Part shown: positions 52,467 through 62,307 of the stretch, one piece after another
Layout: every line of letters begins with the position of its first letter
Numbering within the stretch: the first letter of the stretch is position 1
Origin: Plectonema cf. radiosum LEGE 06105
GTDB taxonomy: Bacteria; Cyanobacteriota; Cyanobacteriia; Cyanobacteriales; Nostocaceae
Direction: 5' to 3'
DNA: 64,000 nt
Assembly (NCBI RefSeq): GCF_015207665.1
Contig: NZ_JADEWL010000008.1
Coordinates: 46,082 to 110,081, forward strand
Program-made: the position numbers and the translations under genes
Notes under the pieces: generated by a model
Seen by the model: only the letters and a program-made list of their open reading frames with translations
What the model was told of the DNA's origin: nothing
Databases searched by the model: none

Positions 52467-55109
52467 TTACTCAGTAATCATTCCCCGAACTAAAATCACG
52501 GTACAATCGACACCATATACAATTGCTTCGGGAATATTACCTTTGACTGCTTGCTGTAACATTCCTTCACGGGAAGCACCTAAAAGGACTACATCGGACT
52601 TTTTGGTTTTGACTAAGTTAATGATTCCTTGAGCCACCGAATCTGCTCTGATGGGAATGGTTGTTACTTGATTAGATACTTTATAAGTATCAACAAGTTG
52701 GTGTCTAGCTGCTTGCAAAACTGTTAGATCCGTTTTGGTTTCGGAAAAAGGAAAAACTTGTGTGAGAGTAATTCTTGATTTCTGATTTGAAACAACTAAA
52801 GCAGGTAATAAATTAAGGGCTATTTTTGAATTTGGACCACCAGCCATTGGTAATAAACAGCGATTAAAACTAGTAGTAATAAAAGAGTTATCCTTTAATG
52901 TTGCATTTAGATTTTTTCCTAATTTTACTAATATTACTTCACAGCTAGCTTGGCGAATTATGGTATCTACAACGTTGCCAAATATCCTACCAGGGGTAGA
53001 AGTACCACCTTTCCAGCCCATTAAAACTTTATTTATATTTCTATCTTTAATAGTTTCTAAAGTTGCGTTTGCGACATTATGAGCAACTCTAATTTGGGTG
53101 TGTACGGGAATTTTCCATTTTTTACCGACTATTTCCGCAGATAATAATAATTTGCGACTTTGTGCAGTTTTAACGGGAGTTTCTGCTGGATTATTATGAG
53201 GAGAAATGATAATTACCTGCAAACATTCAACTTCGTAGGAGTTATATTGAGCAATTTGCGCTGCAATATCTAATAACGTATCTGCGGTTTGGGGATTTGC
53301 GATTAAAACCAATAATCTGCCTCGCCCAACACTTGGTGACTGAGTTTGATAAACTATGTAGGAAGGTTTGATTTTCGGTTGATTTGGAGTGCCTTTACAA
53401 TTCAGGTAGTTTGCTTCGGCTCGAATTATATCTCCCCGACTAATCATTCCTACGAGCCTTCGTCCTTCTAAAACTGGTAGGCGACTAATTTGATGTCGGT
53501 CTAGTAGATAGAATACATTACTTAAGGTATGCTTGGGGGTTATTGTTACCGGATGCGATGTCATGATTTCTCTTATCGGTGCATCTCTAGATAACTTTCC
53601 TTCCCGTATTTTCATTAAATCGCTTTGAGTGACAATTCCGACTAATTTACCGTTTTCTAGGATGGGAAAACCGCGTTGGGTAGAATTAGAAAAAGCCTGT
53701 ATTGCTTCATCTACAGTCATTTCTTCTTGCAGAGTTTCCACCTGACGCTGCATAACTTCTTGTGCAGTCAATTGAATAAATCTGGCATTAATAGGCACTT
53801 CTGTATCAATATCAATCCCATTTAATTGTAAAAGCTTGGTATATAGGGAGCCTGGGATTAATTTATCCGCAACCAAATAAGATGTTACAGAACCAATCAT
53901 TAATGGTAATACGAGATTAAAATCTGTAGTTATCTCAAAAATAATCATAATTGCGGTAATTGGGACTTTAGAAACCGCGCTAAAAAATGCTCCCATTCCC
54001 ACTAAAGCGTAAGTATTAGGGGAACTCAAACCCAAAATGTTAAATTCAGCAACACCAACCAAGTATCCCAAACAAGAACCTAAAATTAGACTGGGAGCGA
54101 ATAACCCTCCCGGCGCTCCCGAACCGAAAGCTACTAATGTTAGAATAAATTCCGCCACAAATACTAATATTACTTTAGAAACGCTTGGCTGACCAGCAAT
54201 AATAAATTCTCGCAATCCAGTATTATTGCGAAATAATTCCGGTAACATCGCGATCGCAATCCCAGAAATCAAGCCAGCTAAAGCTATTCTTAAGGGTAAA
54301 CCTACAGGTAATTTCCGATAATAGCTGAGACTTAAAAGTAAACCTTTTCGGAATAATGCAGCAAGTAAACCTGCTAAAATCCCTAAAAACAGGTAAAAAG
54401 GAAGTTCTGTAATGATAAAACTGCTTTTGGAATCGATTAATTCAAGATTCAGTTGTAAACTTCTACCACCTAATAATCGCGAAACTACGCCACCAATAAA
54501 TGAAGCGATAATGGCAGTTCCCAAAGTCAATCCCGATAAATCCTGGAGTAATTCTTCGACAACAAACAATATCCCCGTAATTGGAGCATTGAAAGCCGCA
54601 GCTAATCCCGCACCTGCACCCGCAGCTATCATTTGTCTACGGTGATCTGGAGAAGTAGGAAATACACGACTCATTCCCGCTGCTAAAGCCGCTCCGACAT
54701 GAACTGTAGGTCCTTGCCTTCCCAAAGTCATCCCTGAACCCAGTGTAAGAATAGCACTAACCAACTTTACAGCAGCGACTCGCCAACTTAATCTAATTGG
54801 AATATTAGCTAAAGAAGCTTTAACTTGAGGAACACCGCTACCACTCGCTTCGGGTGCAAATCTCTCTACTAAAAACCCAGTCAAAAAACCAAAGCTAACA
54901 CCAATTAACGGTAAAGCTAAAAACGCTGGTATTGCGTAGGAAGTACTAACTCGAAATGTTCCCAACCATCCCGAACTAAACCTGAGAAATACTGCGGATA
55001 GAGCGGCTACAACTCCAATAATACAAGCTTCTGCAATTGCTAAACCTCTTCTTGGCTGCCAAAAATCGCGAAAGTACTTATTAACAAATAGATTGCGATA
55101 TTGCGGCAT
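52467..55109 (-). CDS. CLC-type chloride transporter/channel with CBS and USP domains
   Basis: An 880-aa fusion. The CLC membrane domain (~20-430) has GSGVPQVKASL, the GKEGP-equivalent GRQGPTVHVGAALA, VVEELL and GAPGGLFAPSLILG. A CBS pair (~450-570) follows, then two universal-stress-protein-like domains (~600-735 and ~740-878). The external gating glutamate of GREGP is Gln here. In the E. coli exchanger the matching E-to-Q change abolishes proton coupling, so this protein may conduct Cl- as a uniporter. CBS and USP domains suggest nucleotide control. Monocistronic. Confidence 0.9.
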   Translation of the reverse strand: MPQYRNLFVNKYFRDFWQPRRGLAIAEACIIGVVAALSAVFLRFSSGWLGTFRVSTSYAIPAFLALPLIGVSFGFLTGFLVERFAPEASGSGVPQVKASLANIPIRLSWRVAAVKLVSAILTLGSGMTLGRQGPTVHVGAALAAGMSRVFPTSPDHRRQMIAAGAGAGLAAAFNAPITGILFVVEELLQDLSGLTLGTAIIASFIGGVVSRLLGGRSLQLNLELIDSKSSFIITELPFYLFLGILAGLLAALFRKGLLLSLSYYRKLPVGLPLRIALAGLISGIAIAMLPELFRNNTGLREFIIAGQPSVSKVILVFVAEFILTLVAFGSGAPGGLFAPSLILGSCLGYLVGVAEFNILGLSSPNTYALVGMGAFFSAVSKVPITAIMIIFEITTDFNLVLPLMIGSVTSYLVADKLIPGSLYTKLLQLNGIDIDTEVPINARFIQLTAQEVMQRQVETLQEEMTVDEAIQAFSNSTQRGFPILENGKLVGIVTQSDLMKIREGKLSRDAPIREIMTSHPVTITPKHTLSNVFYLLDRHQISRLPVLEGRRLVGMISRGDIIRAEANYLNCKGTPNQPKIKPSYIVYQTQSPSVGRGRLLVLIANPQTADTLLDIAAQIAQYNSYEVECLQVIIISPHNNPAETPVKTAQSRKLLLSAEIVGKKWKIPVHTQIRVAHNVANATLETIKDRNINKVLMGWKGGTSTPGRIFGNVVDTIIRQASCEVILVKLGKNLNATLKDNSFITTSFNRCLLPMAGGPNSKIALNLLPALVVSNQKSRITLTQVFPFSETKTDLTVLQAARHQLVDTYKVSNQVTTIPIRADSVAQGIINLVKTKKSDVVLLGASREGMLQQAVKGNIPEAIVYGVDCTVILVRGMITE

Positions 55110-55121
55110 AATTAATTAGTA

Positions 55122-55165
55122 ATTGGAAATTGGTAATTGGAAATGGGTAATTGGTAATTAAATCT
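55122..55165. repeat. TAATTGG heptad array
   Basis: Units of AATTGGTAATTGGAA type lie just before the clc start. The rest of the 55110-55412 gap is AT-rich, with a TAATTAA microsatellite at about 55317-55358 and no gene seen. Confidence 0.8.
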
Positions 55166-55412
55166 GTGAAATTCGTAGAACCTTTTGAATCCGTGATTAG
55201 TAATTCCGCCATACATTCATCAATGAAGCTCAAACAAAAAAAAATTGATGAAAAGTAATATTATCAATAAATATATTGTGATTATAGATAAAAGTAATTG
55301 GTCAATAACTACTTGATTAATAATTAATAATTAATAATTAATAATTAATTAATAATTTTATCTGCTATCAAAATATATTAATAATCGCATAGCATAACGC
55401 GAGTGCGACAGA

Positions 55413-56711
55413 TTACGAATTGTTTTTCCCGGTGCTAGATAATCCATCAACTATCAAAGAAGAAGTATAACAAGAGCCATTCCAATCAGCATCGCCACCG
55501 AGTTTAACTAACTGTTTTAAAGCCGTATAAATATTACCGGATACCATAGTATCTTTAATGCGTCCAGTGACTTGACCATTTTCCACAAGATAACCCAAAT
55601 CGATGTTAATGGAAAAATCCCCAGAAATGCCACCACTATCACCGAGTATCTGATCAACAATCAAACCGTTGTCCATTTCTTCAATCAATTCTAGTAAACT
55701 GCCATTTCCCGGTTTTATCAAAAAATTAAATAACCCCGGAGTCGGGTAACTACTTAAACTGGGGCGAAATCCGTTACCTGTAGTTGCAATTCCTAACTGA
55801 TTTCCTGTAGTGCGATCGCAATAAAAATTTTCCAATATTCCGTCTTGAATAAAAATTAAACTTTTAGTGGGGGTACCTTCATCATCAAAAGGACAGCTGT
55901 AAGGTCCGGCTTCGGGGTCTTGATAAATTGTAAGTGAAGGTGAAACTACTGATTTACCAATACGTTCAGCCCAAGGAGAAGCACCTTCTAATACCAATTT
56001 TCCGTTGAGTGCGGCTTGCAAAGTACCCCAAAGCATATCAGCAGCTTTGGAGGTAAACAAAACCGGGATGCGCTTGTTCGGTGCAGCTACATTTGATTGC
56101 GCCCAATTCAACCGCTGTAAAATTTGTTGCGCTACCGTTTCAGGATTGAGTTTTCCCCGTTCAGTTTGTCCATCAGCCACACTCAAAAAATCATCACCTC
56201 GTACCCATTCTGCGGAAATATAGCAACTGAGCGTAGTATCGGTATAGTGAGAATCCAAACCTTGAGTATTCATCAATCGAGTAGTTTCGATATCGCATTC
56301 CCAATCACCATTACAAATCACATCCGGGTAAACATCGCGAATTAAAGCAATAGTTTGTTTACCCCAATCCACTAAGGTTTCTGCTGGTATACTTTCACCT
56401 AAATCTGGATAAACGACTTGAGAATTGCTAGTTAACTCCACCTTTTCGGGCTGATTTAACTTACTTAAAGCAATAGCACGTTCAACCATCATATGAGCTT
56501 CCACGGGACCATTTGCCACCGTTAATCCCGGACGACCTTCATACCATAATCGTAATGCAGTACCCGTACTTTGATTGCTTTCAAGTTGTTTGAGACGGTT
56601 TGCTTCAAAAAACACCGGCTTAGATAGCGATCGCGATTGATAAACTTCAGCAGCAGTCGCACCAGACTTCATCGCGACTTCCAACAACTGTTCGGTCAAG
56701 TCATTAGTCAT
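55413..56711 (-). CDS. PmbA/TldE-type subunit of TldD/TldE protease
   Basis: A 432-aa TldD/PmbA family protein. There is no HExxxH motif, so it is the PmbA/TldE-like, non-metal-binding partner rather than TldD. It has GDSGGISGDFSINIDLGYLVENG, typical of the C-terminal half, and LRLWYEGRPGLTVANG near residue 50. TldD/TldE degrade or process ribosomal peptides such as microcins in other bacteria. tldD itself is not seen nearby on this strand. Confidence 0.9.
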   Translation of the reverse strand: MTNDLTEQLLEVAMKSGATAAEVYQSRSLSKPVFFEANRLKQLESNQSTGTALRLWYEGRPGLTVANGPVEAHMMVERAIALSKLNQPEKVELTSNSQVVYPDLGESIPAETLVDWGKQTIALIRDVYPDVICNGDWECDIETTRLMNTQGLDSHYTDTTLSCYISAEWVRGDDFLSVADGQTERGKLNPETVAQQILQRLNWAQSNVAAPNKRIPVLFTSKAADMLWGTLQAALNGKLVLEGASPWAERIGKSVVSPSLTIYQDPEAGPYSCPFDDEGTPTKSLIFIQDGILENFYCDRTTGNQLGIATTGNGFRPSLSSYPTPGLFNFLIKPGNGSLLELIEEMDNGLIVDQILGDSGGISGDFSINIDLGYLVENGQVTGRIKDTMVSGNIYTALKQLVKLGGDADWNGSCYTSSLIVDGLSSTGKNNS

Positions 56712-56893
56712 TAGTTATTAGTTGTTAGTTATTAGTTGTTAGACAATAGGCAATATAATTCTTAACGGGTCAAAGGTCAAAGGTTTAAGGAGTTAGGAGT
56801 TAGGAGTTAGGAGTTAGGGGTGAGGAGTTAGGAGTTAGGAGTATCAATCTCTCGTTGTCAACTGTCAACTGTCCACTGTCAACTGCCCACTGT
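56711..56893. repeat. Heptad arrays (TTATTAG, AGTTAGG, CAACTGT)
   Basis: Successive arrays of TTAGTTA, AGGAGTTAGGAG and TGTCAACTGTC units fill most of the gap between the pmbA-type and tab2-type genes. Confidence 0.85.
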
Positions 56894-56898
56894 CCCCG

Positions 56899-57753
56899 CT
56901 AAATCTGCTGTAACAGCCAAAATCCTGCAAAAGATTCCGAACTTGGATCTGACTGTACTCCAATAAAATGAACTCCGTTGGCTTTTTGCTTGGCTTGTTC
57001 AAAGTCCTGTGCTTCTGTGAGCATTTGCGGATTTTTTATATTTGCCAAAATCCAACTTTCAGTAGCACCAGTTTCTAAAATTAATCTTCCTTGCTTGGTA
57101 TTATCAAACTTTAACCAAGCCAATTCCAAACCGGACATCCAACCGGCTATGGGTAATGCTCTATTAGAGTAAACCAAAACTCCGGGAATCTTGGTTTCAG
57201 GGGAAATTTGCGCTAATTCTAAAGGGAAAGCTCCACCAAAATCAATATCCCACTCTGGCATATCCGCAAAATCACTAGCACTCAAGGTAACAAATCCTAG
57301 TTGTTCTCCTTCTAAAGCATCGGGTAAACGTTGAGGTAAAGGAGCTTCCAATAACACTGAGGGATTAGTACCTCCTTGAAATCCCGGTTCTTGGGGATAA
57401 ACCAATTCCATGCGCTGTTGTAACCATTGATTGAGCGCTAATGTCTGACGACTGGGTTTAGCCGGAATTCCAATGTCTTCACAAGCTTTAGTAATCATAT
57501 TATTCATTTGTCGCCGGAAAAAGCGGATTTTCCCTGGTGCTTCTCCTGCTTTATCTATTGCTTCTTGCAAAGCAGTTTGCAACCATACGGAATTTACCGT
57601 TGTGCTGGGACAGTATTTAGCGTAACGAAATAAGGAATCAGTTTTGGTGCGGATATCCAAAGGAGTTTCGCAAATCAACACTTCCCAAATTTTCTTGTTA
57701 TTTTCGTCTAAAATCGGACGCGAGTAGTAATCCAGTTCCCAAATGCTGCCCAT
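56899..57753 (-). CDS. Tab2/Atab2-family RNA-binding protein
   Basis: A 284-aa Tab2-type protein. It opens IWELDYYSRPILDENNKKIW and has IRFFRRQMNNMITKACEDIG and FGGAFPLELAQISPETKIPG. The chloroplast homologue supports translation of photosystem I reaction centre mRNAs (psaB); cyanobacterial members are assumed to act likewise. Soluble, full length. Confidence 0.88.
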   Translation of the reverse strand: MGSIWELDYYSRPILDENNKKIWEVLICETPLDIRTKTDSLFRYAKYCPSTTVNSVWLQTALQEAIDKAGEAPGKIRFFRRQMNNMITKACEDIGIPAKPSRQTLALNQWLQQRMELVYPQEPGFQGGTNPSVLLEAPLPQRLPDALEGEQLGFVTLSASDFADMPEWDIDFGGAFPLELAQISPETKIPGVLVYSNRALPIAGWMSGLELAWLKFDNTKQGRLILETGATESWILANIKNPQMLTEAQDFEQAKQKANGVHFIGVQSDPSSESFAGFWLLQQI

Positions 57754-57810
57754 ATTATGCCGTAATGTTTTGGCTATTTTTTATATATATATTTATGATA
57801 CGAGTCTATT

Positions 57811-57843
57811 GGTAATTGGTAATTGGTAATTGGTAATTGGCAA
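57811..57843. repeat. GGTAATT heptad array
   Basis: Four to five TTGGTAA units upstream of the DUF561 gene. Confidence 0.85.
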
Positions 57844-57905
57844 TTGCAAAGTAATATACTAACGGTAAAATAATCTTTATTTGCCCCAGTATCACAAAAC
57901 TAACT

Positions 57906-58655
57906 ATGACGATGAATTCTACACTCGAACGTGCATTTGCCAGTCGCCGTGTACTCAAAGTAATTAGCGGCTTGAATAATTTCGATTCTAAGCGTGTTGC
58001 TGCAACTGTAAAAGCAGCACATCACGGTGGTGCAACTTTTCTTGATATTGCTGCTGATGCCGACTTAGTAAGAATGGCGAAACAATTGACTGATTTACCG
58101 ATTTGTGTATCGGCAGTAGAACCAGAAAAATTTCTCAAAGCAGTTGCAGCGGGTGCTGATTTAATTGAAATTGGTAACTTTGATTGTTTCTACGCTCAAG
58201 GAATTAGGTTTGAAGCGGATGAGGTTTTAGCTTTAACTAAACAAACCCGTGCTTTATTTCCGCGAATCACTCTTTCGGTGACAGTTCCTCATATTCTCAC
58301 ATTAGACCAACAAGTACAATTGGCAGAGGAATTAGTTGCATCTGGTGCAGATATTATCCAAACAGAAGGGGGTACCAGCAGCAAACCTCAAAATATAGGT
58401 TCTTTAGGACTAATTGAAAAAGCTGCTCCGACTTTAGCAGCAGCTTACGAAATTTCTCGCGTAGTATCAGTACCCGTACTTTGTGCTTCCGGTATTTCCA
58501 ATGTTACCGCACCTTTAGCAATTGCGGCTGGTGCTGCTGGTGTGGGAGTCGGTTCCGCAATCAACCAACTGAACAGCGAAATTGCGATGATTGCTGCTGT
58601 ACGTGGTTTAGTTGAAGCAATTGGAAGTCAAGCAAAAGTCGAAGTTAATCGTTAA
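57906..58655 (+). CDS. DUF561 family TIM-barrel-like protein
   Basis: A 249-aa protein of DUF561, found in cyanobacteria and plastids. The repeated strand/helix pattern (FLDIAADADLVRMA, ICVSAVEPEKFLKAVAAGAD, IIQTEGGTSSKP, VPVLCASGISNVTAPLAIAAGAAGVGVGSA) looks like a phosphate-binding TIM barrel. The biochemical role is unknown. Monocistronic. A long inverted repeat follows its stop. Confidence 0.88.
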   Translation: MTMNSTLERAFASRRVLKVISGLNNFDSKRVAATVKAAHHGGATFLDIAADADLVRMAKQLTDLPICVSAVEPEKFLKAVAAGADLIEIGNFDCFYAQGIRFEADEVLALTKQTRALFPRITLSVTVPHILTLDQQVQLAEELVASGADIIQTEGGTSSKPQNIGSLGLIEKAAPTLAAAYEISRVVSVPVLCASGISNVTAPLAIAAGAAGVGVGSAINQLNSEIAMIAAVRGLVEAIGSQAKVEVNR

Positions 58656-58684
58656 CAAATCAATTCTGATGGTTAGTTAGATAT

Positions 58685-58749
58685 AGAAGTCGGGTTTTTC
58701 TGAGATTTCTCAGCTTGTTACCAATATTTATCCCAAAAACCCGACTTCT
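58685..58749. repeat. Inverted repeat AGAAGTCGGGTTTTT/AAAAACCCGACTTCT
   Basis: Perfect 15-bp arms at 58685-58699 and 58735-58749 around a 35-base loop, between convergent genes. Related shorter copies are at about 49009-49066 and 63434-63470. It may be a bidirectional terminator. Confidence 0.85.
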
Positions 58750-58758
58750 TTAGATTTA

Positions 58759-58820
58759 TAACTCCTAACTCCTAACTCCTAACTCCTAACTCCTCACTCC
58801 TAACTCCTAACTCCTAACTT
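58759..58820. repeat. CTCCTAA heptad array
   Basis: About eight CTCCTAA/CTCCTCA units run up to the 3' end of the aminotransferase gene. Confidence 0.9.
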
Positions 58821-59945
58821 TTATTTCATAACTTCTTTAATACTATAAATTACCCGTTCTTGCTGTTCCTCGGAAAGTTCTGGAAACATTGGTAAAGATA
58901 GAACTTCGTTGCAAATTTGTTCTACTATCGGTAATTGTCCCGGTTGATAGCCCAAAGTTTGATAAACTGGCTGCAAATGTAAGGGATAGGGATAGTAAAT
59001 CGCTGTGTTTACACCTTTTTCTTGCAATTGATTGCGTAATAAATCTCTTTTACCATTCTGAACACGAATGGTGTATTGATTCCATACTCCAGTTCCAAAG
59101 GGTAATTCTTGTGGAATAATAATATCGGGAACGTGAGTGAGAAATTCGTGGTAACGAGACGCTATTTTTTGTCTTTGCTGGTTCCAAATATCTAAATAAC
59201 GTAACTTAATCAGTAAAATAGCCGCTTGAATAGAATCTAATCTACTATTGACACCAATTTCTTCATATTGGTATTTACTTTTTTGACCGTGGTCTTTTAA
59301 TACTCGTAGCTTGGTTGCAATTTCTGCATCATTAGTGGTAATTGCACCACCATCACCACAACCACCTAAATTCTTAGTAGGGTAAAAACTGAAGCAACCT
59401 ACGTGTCCAATACTTCCTACTTTTTGATTATTCCACATTGCTCCTGTAGACTGAGCGCAATCTTCTATTACCAACAAATTTTTAGCAGATGCTAATTCCA
59501 TTAACTCTGTCATATCAACAGGTTGTCCAAACAAATGAACCGGAATAATTGCCTTAGTATTAGATGTGACTGAACAAGCTACTTGCTGCAAATCTAAATT
59601 GTAAGTAGCTGGATTGATATCGACAAATACCGGCTTGGCACCCACAGCGCTAATAACTTCACAGGTAGCAACAAATGTGAAAGGTGTAGTAATGACTTCA
59701 TCTCCCGCACCAATATTGTAAGCTCTCAAAGCCAAGTAAAGAGCATCCGTACCTGAATTACAAGCTACGCAATCGCTGACATTTGTATAAACGGCAAGCT
59801 GTTGCTCTAAATTTTCAACTAAAGGACCACCAATATAACGTCCAGAAGATAAAACCTCCAAGACGGCTTCACTTACTTCTGAAGCAATAATAGAATATTG
59901 CTGTTGATTATCAAAAGCAGGAATAGAATTTACGCTTTGTATCAT
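58821..59945 (-). CDS. DegT/DnrJ/EryC1 PLP-dependent aminotransferase
   Basis: A 374-aa sugar-aminotransferase-type enzyme. The PLP Schiff-base Lys is in FSFYPTKNLGGCGDGG, the Asp/His segment in VIPVHLFGQPVDM and EDCAQSTGA, and the opening is SIPAFDNQQQYSIIASEVSE. It probably converts an NDP-ketosugar into an amino sugar for cell-surface glycans. The single gene is not beside other sugar genes. Full length; ATG start. Confidence 0.9.
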   Translation of the reverse strand: MIQSVNSIPAFDNQQQYSIIASEVSEAVLEVLSSGRYIGGPLVENLEQQLAVYTNVSDCVACNSGTDALYLALRAYNIGAGDEVITTPFTFVATCEVISAVGAKPVFVDINPATYNLDLQQVACSVTSNTKAIIPVHLFGQPVDMTELMELASAKNLLVIEDCAQSTGAMWNNQKVGSIGHVGCFSFYPTKNLGGCGDGGAITTNDAEIATKLRVLKDHGQKSKYQYEEIGVNSRLDSIQAAILLIKLRYLDIWNQQRQKIASRYHEFLTHVPDIIIPQELPFGTGVWNQYTIRVQNGKRDLLRNQLQEKGVNTAIYYPYPLHLQPVYQTLGYQPGQLPIVEQICNEVLSLPMFPELSEEQQERVIYSIKEVMK

Positions 59946-60383
59946 GAGATTTTTTAATATGACAATAGATGATAATGCCTTGGGGACTTGTTAAATTTTT
60001 AATTGTATTTCTTGTTTTATACTGTCGTCCTTAATACGCAATAAACGAGACTTTCACTTAATTCTCGGCAATATAACATCTGGGTTCTATTGTTGTCTAT
60101 CATCTTGAACTTTCTATATTGATACATCAGCTAGTTGTGTTCATCCGAGAATAAATACTTAAAATCATGTTTCCTTAAATAGTTGTAGTAAAGGGAGCAG
60201 GCAGTAGGGAACAGCTAATAATAAGAAAACGAATTTTTAGTTTTCAGTACAGATGTGGAAATAAAAACTAATCATCCAGACTTGAGATAAAATCTAAATT
60301 CTCAAGTTATTAGGGTGTCCTATTTAATTTAAAAAGTTTACTGATTGTAAGAAAATAAATAGTAGTTTCGATAAATTATTCAA

Positions 60384-61184
60384 ATGTCAGAATTAATACA
60401 ACTAGATTTTTTCGACTTGGCGATCGCTGTAGGATTAATGGTGATAGCCATTGGTTTGTCTATTTGGGAGAAAATCGGACTGGAGTTAAATTTAGCCGTT
60501 GCTACTGGTAGAACGATTCTACAGTTAGTAGTATTGGGATATATTTTAGATTTCATTCTTGCTTTAAATAACATTTTGGCAGTTTTGGCGATTTTAGCAG
60601 TAATGTTAACTCTTGCGGCGATTGTTGCCAAAAATCGCATTACAAACAAAATACCGCAAGTCTTACCTTTGGTGTGGGGTTCAATGTTCTTGAGTACTGC
60701 ATTTACGTTGATTTATACGAATTTTCTGATCATTCAACCGGATAGATGGTATCAGCCACAGTACGTAATTCCTCTGGCTGGAGTTATATTAGGTAATGCT
60801 ATGAATGCGGCGGCAATTTCCGGGGAAAGATTAGTTAGTACAATAAATGCAAATCATGCAGAAATAGAAACTCACCTCAGTTTAGGTGCTACTCCACAAC
60901 AAGCAATTAAGCAGTATCAAAAAGATTCTATGCGTGCTGGATTGATTCCCACCATCAACCAAATGATGATAATTGGGATGGTAACGATTCCGGGATTTAT
61001 GAGTGGGTTAATAATTAGCGGTGTAGATTACGACAAAATTCCTTTTCAAGCCGCATCAGAAGCCGCATCCTACCAAATTTTACTGATGTTTATGGTCGCA
61101 TTTAGCAACCTATTAACAACAATATTACTTACTAAAACTCTTTCTCATCAGTTTTTCAACTCCACCGATCAACTCGTAAGATAA
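60384..61184 (+). CDS. fetB: FetB/UPF0014-type ABC exporter permease
   Basis: A 266-aa membrane protein with about seven hydrophobic segments: DLAIAVGLMVIAIGLSIWEK, LQLVVLGYILDFILALNNIL, IPLAGVILGNAMNAAAI and MMIIGMVTIPGFMSGLIISG. It matches FetB, proposed to export iron with the ATPase FetA. fetA is not adjacent. The 438-bp gap before it holds AT-rich sequence with a distant ATTCTCGG/CCGAGAAT pair (~60060, 60146) and no gene seen. The neighbouring 61-64 kb genes may also be metal-linked. Confidence 0.88.
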   Translation: MSELIQLDFFDLAIAVGLMVIAIGLSIWEKIGLELNLAVATGRTILQLVVLGYILDFILALNNILAVLAILAVMLTLAAIVAKNRITNKIPQVLPLVWGSMFLSTAFTLIYTNFLIIQPDRWYQPQYVIPLAGVILGNAMNAAAISGERLVSTINANHAEIETHLSLGATPQQAIKQYQKDSMRAGLIPTINQMMIIGMVTIPGFMSGLIISGVDYDKIPFQAASEAASYQILLMFMVAFSNLLTTILLTKTLSHQFFNSTDQLVR

Positions 61185-61194
61185 AAAACTATTT

Positions 61195-61296
61195 CAGGTT
61201 AAAGGTTAAAGGTGAAAGGTTAAAGGTTAAAGGTTAGGAGTTATAAGTTAAGAGTCAACAATTACCAATTACCCATTACCCATTACCAATTACCTA
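61195..61296. repeat. Heptad arrays (GGTTAAA, TTACCCA)
   Basis: AGGTTAAAGGTTAAAGG units then AATTACCCATTACC units lie between convergent fetB and def. Confidence 0.85.
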
Positions 61297-61757
61297 TCAA
61301 TAAAAAGAATACCATTCAAATGGTCAATTTCATGTTGAATAAGAATAGATAACATTCCTTCAGCAGTAAGGAAAAAAGGTTGATTTTCTCGATTTAAAGC
61401 CTTTATTCTAACCTGATTAAAACGCTTTACGGTTTCTCTTCGTCCCGGAAAGCTTAAACATCCTTCACTCGAATCAATCAAACAGTCTTGATTTTCAATT
61501 TCAGGATTAACAATACACAATATATCTTTTTGTTGATAATTTCTACTTTTATTCCCTGCAATACGCTTTAGATTTAAAACAAACACCCGTTTCAATTCTC
61601 CAATTTGAGGCGCTGCTAATCCCATCGAATCCTCTGCTAACATCCTATCGATCAAATTATCTACTAAAAGTTGAAAATCCGAGTTAAACACCTCGATTTT
61701 AGTTGATATTTCCCTTAATAAAGAATTGGGATAACAAACCAGAGATTTGACTACCAT
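61290..61757 (-). CDS. def: Peptide deformylase
   Basis: A 155-aa peptide deformylase that removes the formyl group from new proteins. All three motifs are present: GLAAPQIG, EGCLSFPG with the metal Cys, and IQHEIDHLNG with the metal histidines. The start is ATG 61757 (MVVKSLVCYP). The longer frame to 61817 overlaps the next gene and gives an unusual N-terminus. It lies 25 bp after the zinc-ribbon gene on the same strand. It may be a second copy in the genome. Confidence 0.93.
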   Translation of the reverse strand: MVVKSLVCYPNSLLREISTKIEVFNSDFQLLVDNLIDRMLAEDSMGLAAPQIGELKRVFVLNLKRIAGNKSRNYQQKDILCIVNPEIENQDCLIDSSEGCLSFPGRRETVKRFNQVRIKALNRENQPFFLTAEGMLSILIQHEIDHLNGILFIDR

Positions 61758-61782
61758 AAAAATTATATTCCAGAATACAAGA

Positions 61783-62043
61783 CTACCACTTACCATCCGG
61801 ACATTCAGCAGTTTCAATATTTGCCTTTACTAACATAAAACATCCACATACAGTACAACGTTTGGCTTCTGCATTGTACTTTTCACAATTAGAACAAATT
61901 TCCAATCTTCTTTCTACATTACTCTTTTGAGCAAGAATTCTATCTCCACATAATCCCTGTTTCGCAGTTTTATAGGCTTCCGAAAATAGGCTTTGTAACA
62001 TTTTTGAGCGACTTGGATAACTTGGGGGTGATGTATGACTCAT
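61783..62043 (-). CDS. Small zinc-ribbon-type protein (DUF6171-like)
   Basis: An 86-aa soluble protein. The C-terminal CSNCEKYNAEAKRCTVCGCF plus ECPDGKW provides two CxxC pairs and an extra Cys, typical of a zinc ribbon or rubredoxin-like knuckle. The N-terminal half is basic (SPPSYPSRSKMLQSLFSEAY). The function is unknown. It sits directly upstream of def, likely in one transcript. The start is ATG. Confidence 0.7.
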   Translation of the reverse strand: MSHTSPPSYPSRSKMLQSLFSEAYKTAKQGLCGDRILAQKSNVERRLEICSNCEKYNAEAKRCTVCGCFMLVKANIETAECPDGKW

Positions 62044-62307
62044 GCTACAACTCCTGTAATCTTAAAAAGTATTCTCAACAAATCATAACATCTTAAAATA
62101 TTGATGCATGGAATTTAGCAAGATAAAAACAAATTATTATTTTTAGACAAAATATACAAAAATTTCTGGCTTCGTAGTCAGAGTTTTAGCTCTAAATCTT
62201 TGATGATTCTTTAAACTAATGTTTAATCAAAAATAATCAAAGTCGGTTAAAATCATAAAGATATCTTAACCGACTGATAAGAAATTCAATTAGAACCCGA
62301 AAACATT

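Noticed and set aside
60384..60649. 89-aa minus-strand ORF within fetB
   Set aside because: Antisense shadow of a membrane-protein gene with no initiation signal seen.
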